Positions 59,903 to 64,000 of a stretch of DNA of 64,000 nt are shown here, in pieces; position 1 is the first letter of the stretch; every line of letters starts with the position of its first letter. The stretch comes from Nicotiana tabacum. Lineage: Eukaryota; Streptophyta; Magnoliopsida; Solanales; Solanaceae. The translations under genes and the position numbers were made by a program. The notes under the pieces were generated by a model, which was given only the letters and a program-made list of their open reading frames with translations, made no database searches and was not told the DNA's origin. The DNA lies in contig NC_134090.1 in the NCBI RefSeq assembly GCF_000715075.1, positions 49,483,792-49,547,791 on the forward strand, in the 5' to 3' direction.

Positions 59903-62900
59903 ACATGGTATTAGAGCACTAGGTTCCCTTAGGTCTCACGAGTCATGAGCGATTCTAGTAGAGTCTTGCGAATCGGTATGGAGACGTCTGTACTAACCTT
60001 CGAGAGGCTACAGGGCTATTAGGATTACTTTCCTTCTTGATTCCTCATCGTGCGGTTTAATTCCTTGAGATTATGCCTTTATTTCCTTCCTATTCAATCT
60101 TACGCGATGCGAACTGCTTGTTATAAATCGAGATTTGAATAATTGTAATAGTACTACCGATGTGGAGCGGGATGTTTCTCCCGGTATAGTTGATTTGGGC
60201 TATTGTCGTCGCCTTGCGGAAGGATATCTTGTCGTTTCAGCTCAGTTTCAATATTACCTAAGGTTTTGAGATTTGGCATTAATTGTTGTGACAATTCATG
60301 CATTGTTATCGCACAATATTGGTGTAATGGTAGAGTGTTTGTCTATGCGTTGAAGCAGTGAATGACTTGGAAGGATGTTTACTCAATGCAAGATTCGGAG
60401 ATTCAGAATTTTATTTTCCGGTGGAAGAGAGGCAATCAGGCTATAAATGTTCAAGTTTAGTTTGATGGAGTAACGAGACTTGGTATTTTCGGGTGGAATT
60501 TTCATCTGTGACGTGGTATTGTCGTCCTCGATTGAATATGTTGAGTTCACCAGTGTTATGGTTTTCTTCAATTCGCCTTTGGGGCAGGATATTATGAAAT
60601 AATATTGGAGAGGCAACTGTTAGAGATTGCGATATGCGGTGGTTCAGGATTGAATCGGTACATCTAGTATTGATGGCCCAAGAAAGATGACCTCGGGGAG
60701 ATTTAAAGTTAGTAGCGGTTCGTGGGTTCAAGCGCTACGAAGATGGATTTATTTAAGGCAACAGCTGAGCAGCAAAGGATGAGGAAGGACATGTGGAGAG
60801 TGTCAGACGGTGGTTAAAACTTCTAGAAGGCTAGGTATAAGAAGCAAAGGTCGAGTAGTCGATTAAAGTGGTGGGTTCCACCAAAGTGGGAGAGCGGTGG
60901 AGTTACACATGGGCTTTGCGGTAGGATGAATACGCACCTTAAGGAGAGTTTGGAATGATTTGGGAATTTTAGTTATTGGTAATTGGGGTCTACGGATTTA
61001 ATTTGAAGTATGGGCTATTATGCAGCATGAGAATTGATATAATGGGAAGGAGCTTCTTGAAATGAAGAAGGATACAACATAACTTTGAATTGGAAGGATG
61101 TTGTCGCGCACATTTAATTGATGTCCACGAGGGGTGAATGGACTTGTGTAGCTAGAGAGTGAGCTCGGACTCAGAATAGGTTATTAATGTCGTAGTGATT
61201 GTACCCCGTGCAGCATCGTTAGAAGATGTCGGGAAGTGATTTCCATAGGTGGGTTATTCCCTGTGAGCAGATTAGCGGTCACGTGGTTGGCGAGGCTTCT
61301 GCAAAGAATTCTATTGGCTATACATCAGATATCGGTCGTGCGAATGTGGTTGATGATTTAGAGTATAAAAAGGGGTTTTACAGAAAGATTCCGAGAATTA
61401 TGGCGGTTGATCACGCAAGGTTATATCAATAGAAGATAAAGAATCTTAGTGAATTCTAGAGGTGTGTAGTAGTGGCTTCAAGCTAAGTAGGAGAATCCCA
61501 CCACCTATGATTAGGTTGCATGGTTAACTACTTGCGAGGTTTCTGGTTATTAGCATATTGATGGGTTATTTCAGCTACGGGAAAAGGACATAAGTGGTAA
61601 TTTGAGCAAAGAGATTGTTAAAGGTGTGCTATGGGTGGCCTTATTGGCTCATGTTCAGACTTGGGGAAGGATTCAGAATTTATGCCCTGTATAGATGCGG
61701 GTTTCAAGGGAAGTGATTTTGTCAGGTGCTTCGTCGAGGGGGTGTTCATGTACTAGAAGATATATGGAGTGATTATATTCAGGGTCAAGTCAGAATGGGT
61801 GGCTTTCAACAACAGCCCTAGTGGATTCAAAGGGATAAAGTGTGGTGCCTAATGATTTTGAGCCTATAGGTACGGTTAAGAAGCAAGCTTTGTAGCAGCT
61901 TATGAGAAGAGGAACAGAATGTCCTATGATGTTTTGACTTGCAGTGTAGCATTTGGGGGGTATGAAATGGTTTGTGGGATTTGAGACAGCATGGTCTCGT
62001 GATTCAAGGTCACTCGGGATGAGTGCGGATGGAGTGTGTTATGTGTTGAATGGAGTCATCATTAATTTCTAAGACAATCAAGGATAAATTGGAAGAGGAT
62101 AGATTGGTTAGCCATAGTTGAATTGGCGTATTGGCGGTGGTGATCAGTTCCTTCAGTGTGATCAAGCTATGCAAGCGATATGTGACGGTACGTGTGAGGC
62201 TTGTCGGTCGCCGTAATTGGTGTTATTTAGAAGTATTCTACTATTATGGCCTATTATGTGTAGGCGAATCCTGGAAGGGCTATGGTGGCTTAGACCAATA
62301 CTTAGAGATTTGCGTATTCTACTGTTGTGAGAATTCACCTGTGTGTTGTTGTGGTTCTCCTGAAGTGAGTTAAGTGAAAAGCTTTTATATGATGAAGTGT
62401 TAATCTATTAGTGGTTTCCAAGTTATGATGAAAAACATATTCTATCGTATATTGGCATGTTGGGTGCAGTGAGTGGTATGGAATTTGAAGTGAGGATCAA
62501 GGTTGCAGTTCGGTGTTGACAAGGATGTCACGAGCTCGGATGAGCAGGATAGGAGTTTCGATGTTTAAGGTAAGTTGGTATTGTCTTCAGCGTCACCTGA
62601 GATCAGTGTTTCATGAAAAAGGCTTTACATCCTGGTTAAGGATTCTTGATTGCTTTTCAGCATTAGTGCGGCCGGTGGTTTAGATGGACAGACCTGTTAT
62701 CTGTTACAGAAGGTTGTGGGAGCGTGCCTCACGGGAAGGTTGTATAAGTATGGCATGTAGCCACTTAATCGATTGAAAAGTTAAACCAAGTATAAAGATT
62801 GTAGTGATTTTGTTAAATTGAGGATTGATGCCTGGAGGGCACTCGGTTTATTAGGTTGTTGACTGTGGAGGATTACTCCGGTTATGATGGTTGTTCTTGT

Positions 62901-64000
62901 GTGTTATGAGAAAATGGGGGTTATTATGGACCCATGAAAGGTTAATGTCCCAGTTCGGTGTGATCAGAATTAGCTTGATGTCTGTGGATGGATTTAAATG
63001 TGAATATGGGCTCTATATCATGCCAGATGTGTTCATTTCAGCAATGCACTCCTTTGGACAAGTAGTCGGGGTACTATTTCATTGCCAGTTATTTCATGTA
63101 ATGATGTAGTGCCCCGTATGAGTTGTGAGATAGATTGGTGAATTTCTTATATGTTGAGGTTCCGCGTAGAGATGATATTATATGAGCAGGATGGCTTTTG
63201 AGATTCAGATCGTATACCGCAAATCAGTTATGCTTGAGTTTTGTAGCTTATGGCACTATATGTCACCCCAGGGATGGTATTATGCACTTAGCGTGCTTGT
63301 GACCGATATTCGGTATTATGTTGTAGTGAGCAATTTAGCTCGATGTATATCTCCTTATATGAATTCTATGTGTGGATCGGGTGGCGCGCCGCCATGTGTA
63401 TGTTATTTGGACCGGTTTCACGCCGCAATAGTGTGATGTTGAGTACAGCTTTCTATATGCTATTTTTGTATGCCTGGTTCCCTATTTTCTGAGGAAAGTC
63501 CATATTAGTGTGTGAGTTGAGTAGTTCCTTCCAGAGTTCATTTTCCTTTGTATCACGTTTGAATTGGTAGCCTATTGGCTGATCATGTACGGGGTGGCTT
63601 GTTGCCTGAGCAGTTTTACTGGGTGAGATGAGGTTATTGGATCTAGGAATAGTGTAGTCGAATTATATGAAAGAGCAAAGACCATCATTTGGTTCAGAAT
63701 GAGCTGATGGCTCTTGTCAGGAGTATAGACCCAATGAATTGTTGATTCGGCAGTTGGTTATGAATTTCTACACATCTCTTCAGTTTTGGCGGTATTGTAA
63801 GAGTTAGAGCAAGACCTATGTAGGTCATGAGGTGCAATGGAGGCATCAGATTCGTGGAATTTCTGCTAATTCGATCAAAGAATGTTATTGTGGTCCTGTG
63901 AGTAAAGTGGTGCAAGGTGTGAATTCAGCTAAAGGTATGCAGTCATGTTTTGGTGCTGCGGGTAGTTATTGATACAGTGAGTGTATGTTGGAACAGGCCT
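59903..64000 (+). mobile_element. Internal region of element E, copy 2 (continues off the window)
   Basis: Leader 59903-60812 is absent from copy 1; 60813-64000 aligns with copy 1 up to about 56862. By comparison about 0.2 kb of internal region and a further LTR should follow the window end. No recognisable coding region is present. One 200-bp stretch compared by eye with copy 1 differs at roughly a tenth of positions, so the copies are not a recent duplication. Confidence 0.7.
59906..59917 (+). other. Primer binding site of element E
   Basis: TGGTATTAGAGC, three bases after the LTR end, is the initiator tRNA-Met type with one mismatch. The next 115 bp resemble the leader of element C. Confidence 0.7.

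Overview
This window looks like retrotransposon-dominated plant nuclear DNA. I infer a dicot, probably Solanaceae and Nicotiana-like, from the element families; nothing in the sequence proves the species. I see no intact protein gene, no rRNA or tRNA gene and no CRISPR array. Nearly everything is LTR retrotransposon, and every recognisable polyprotein carries frameshifts and in-frame stops. The one host gene I can support is a set of small exons on the minus strand.

Left part (1-31584), a nest. Element B, a Ty3/gypsy Tat/Ogre-like element, runs on the minus strand: 5' LTR 26997-31584, primer binding site, an upstream ORF, gag, protease, RT/RNase H, a second RNase H, integrase (stop at 18596), then a 3' UTR with tandem repeats down to 6899. 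A 10.1-kb Ty1/copia SIRE-like element (8479-18591, plus strand) sits 17 bp past the integrase stop of B. A sister element A (plus strand) sits in the B 3' UTR; only the end of its pol, its 3' UTR and its 3' LTR (2094-6898) are visible. The B 3' LTR should lie left of the window. B itself interrupts an old minus-strand copia relic D (31585-34003).

Middle (34004-47932), a host gene on the minus strand. Exons at 47126-47196, 35475-35571 and 34781-34858 have splice-like borders and join in one reading phase. Element C, a chromodomain gypsy (Tekay/Del type, 35635-46302, plus strand, target duplication ATACC/ATACA), sits in the intron between the first two, antisense to the gene. Two less certain exons lie upstream (about 47.28-47.40 and 47.86-47.93 kb); the second runs straight into the LTR of element F.

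Right part (47933-64000). Element F contributes a 3.75-kb minus-strand LTR with two minisatellites. A CACTA transposon end starts at 52407. A (TA)n(GA)n microsatellite and a 62-bp hairpin lead up to element E. E is a large LTR element with no recognisable coding region, arranged as truncated LTR - internal - LTR (57067-59902) - internal and leaving the window at the right edge. Its LTR ends, primer site, 5' leader and polypurine-tract context resemble those of C, so C-type elements may have moved it.

Across families the premature stops are mostly TAG or TGA where the family has Gln, Arg or Trp, as expected from long-term cytosine methylation and deamination.
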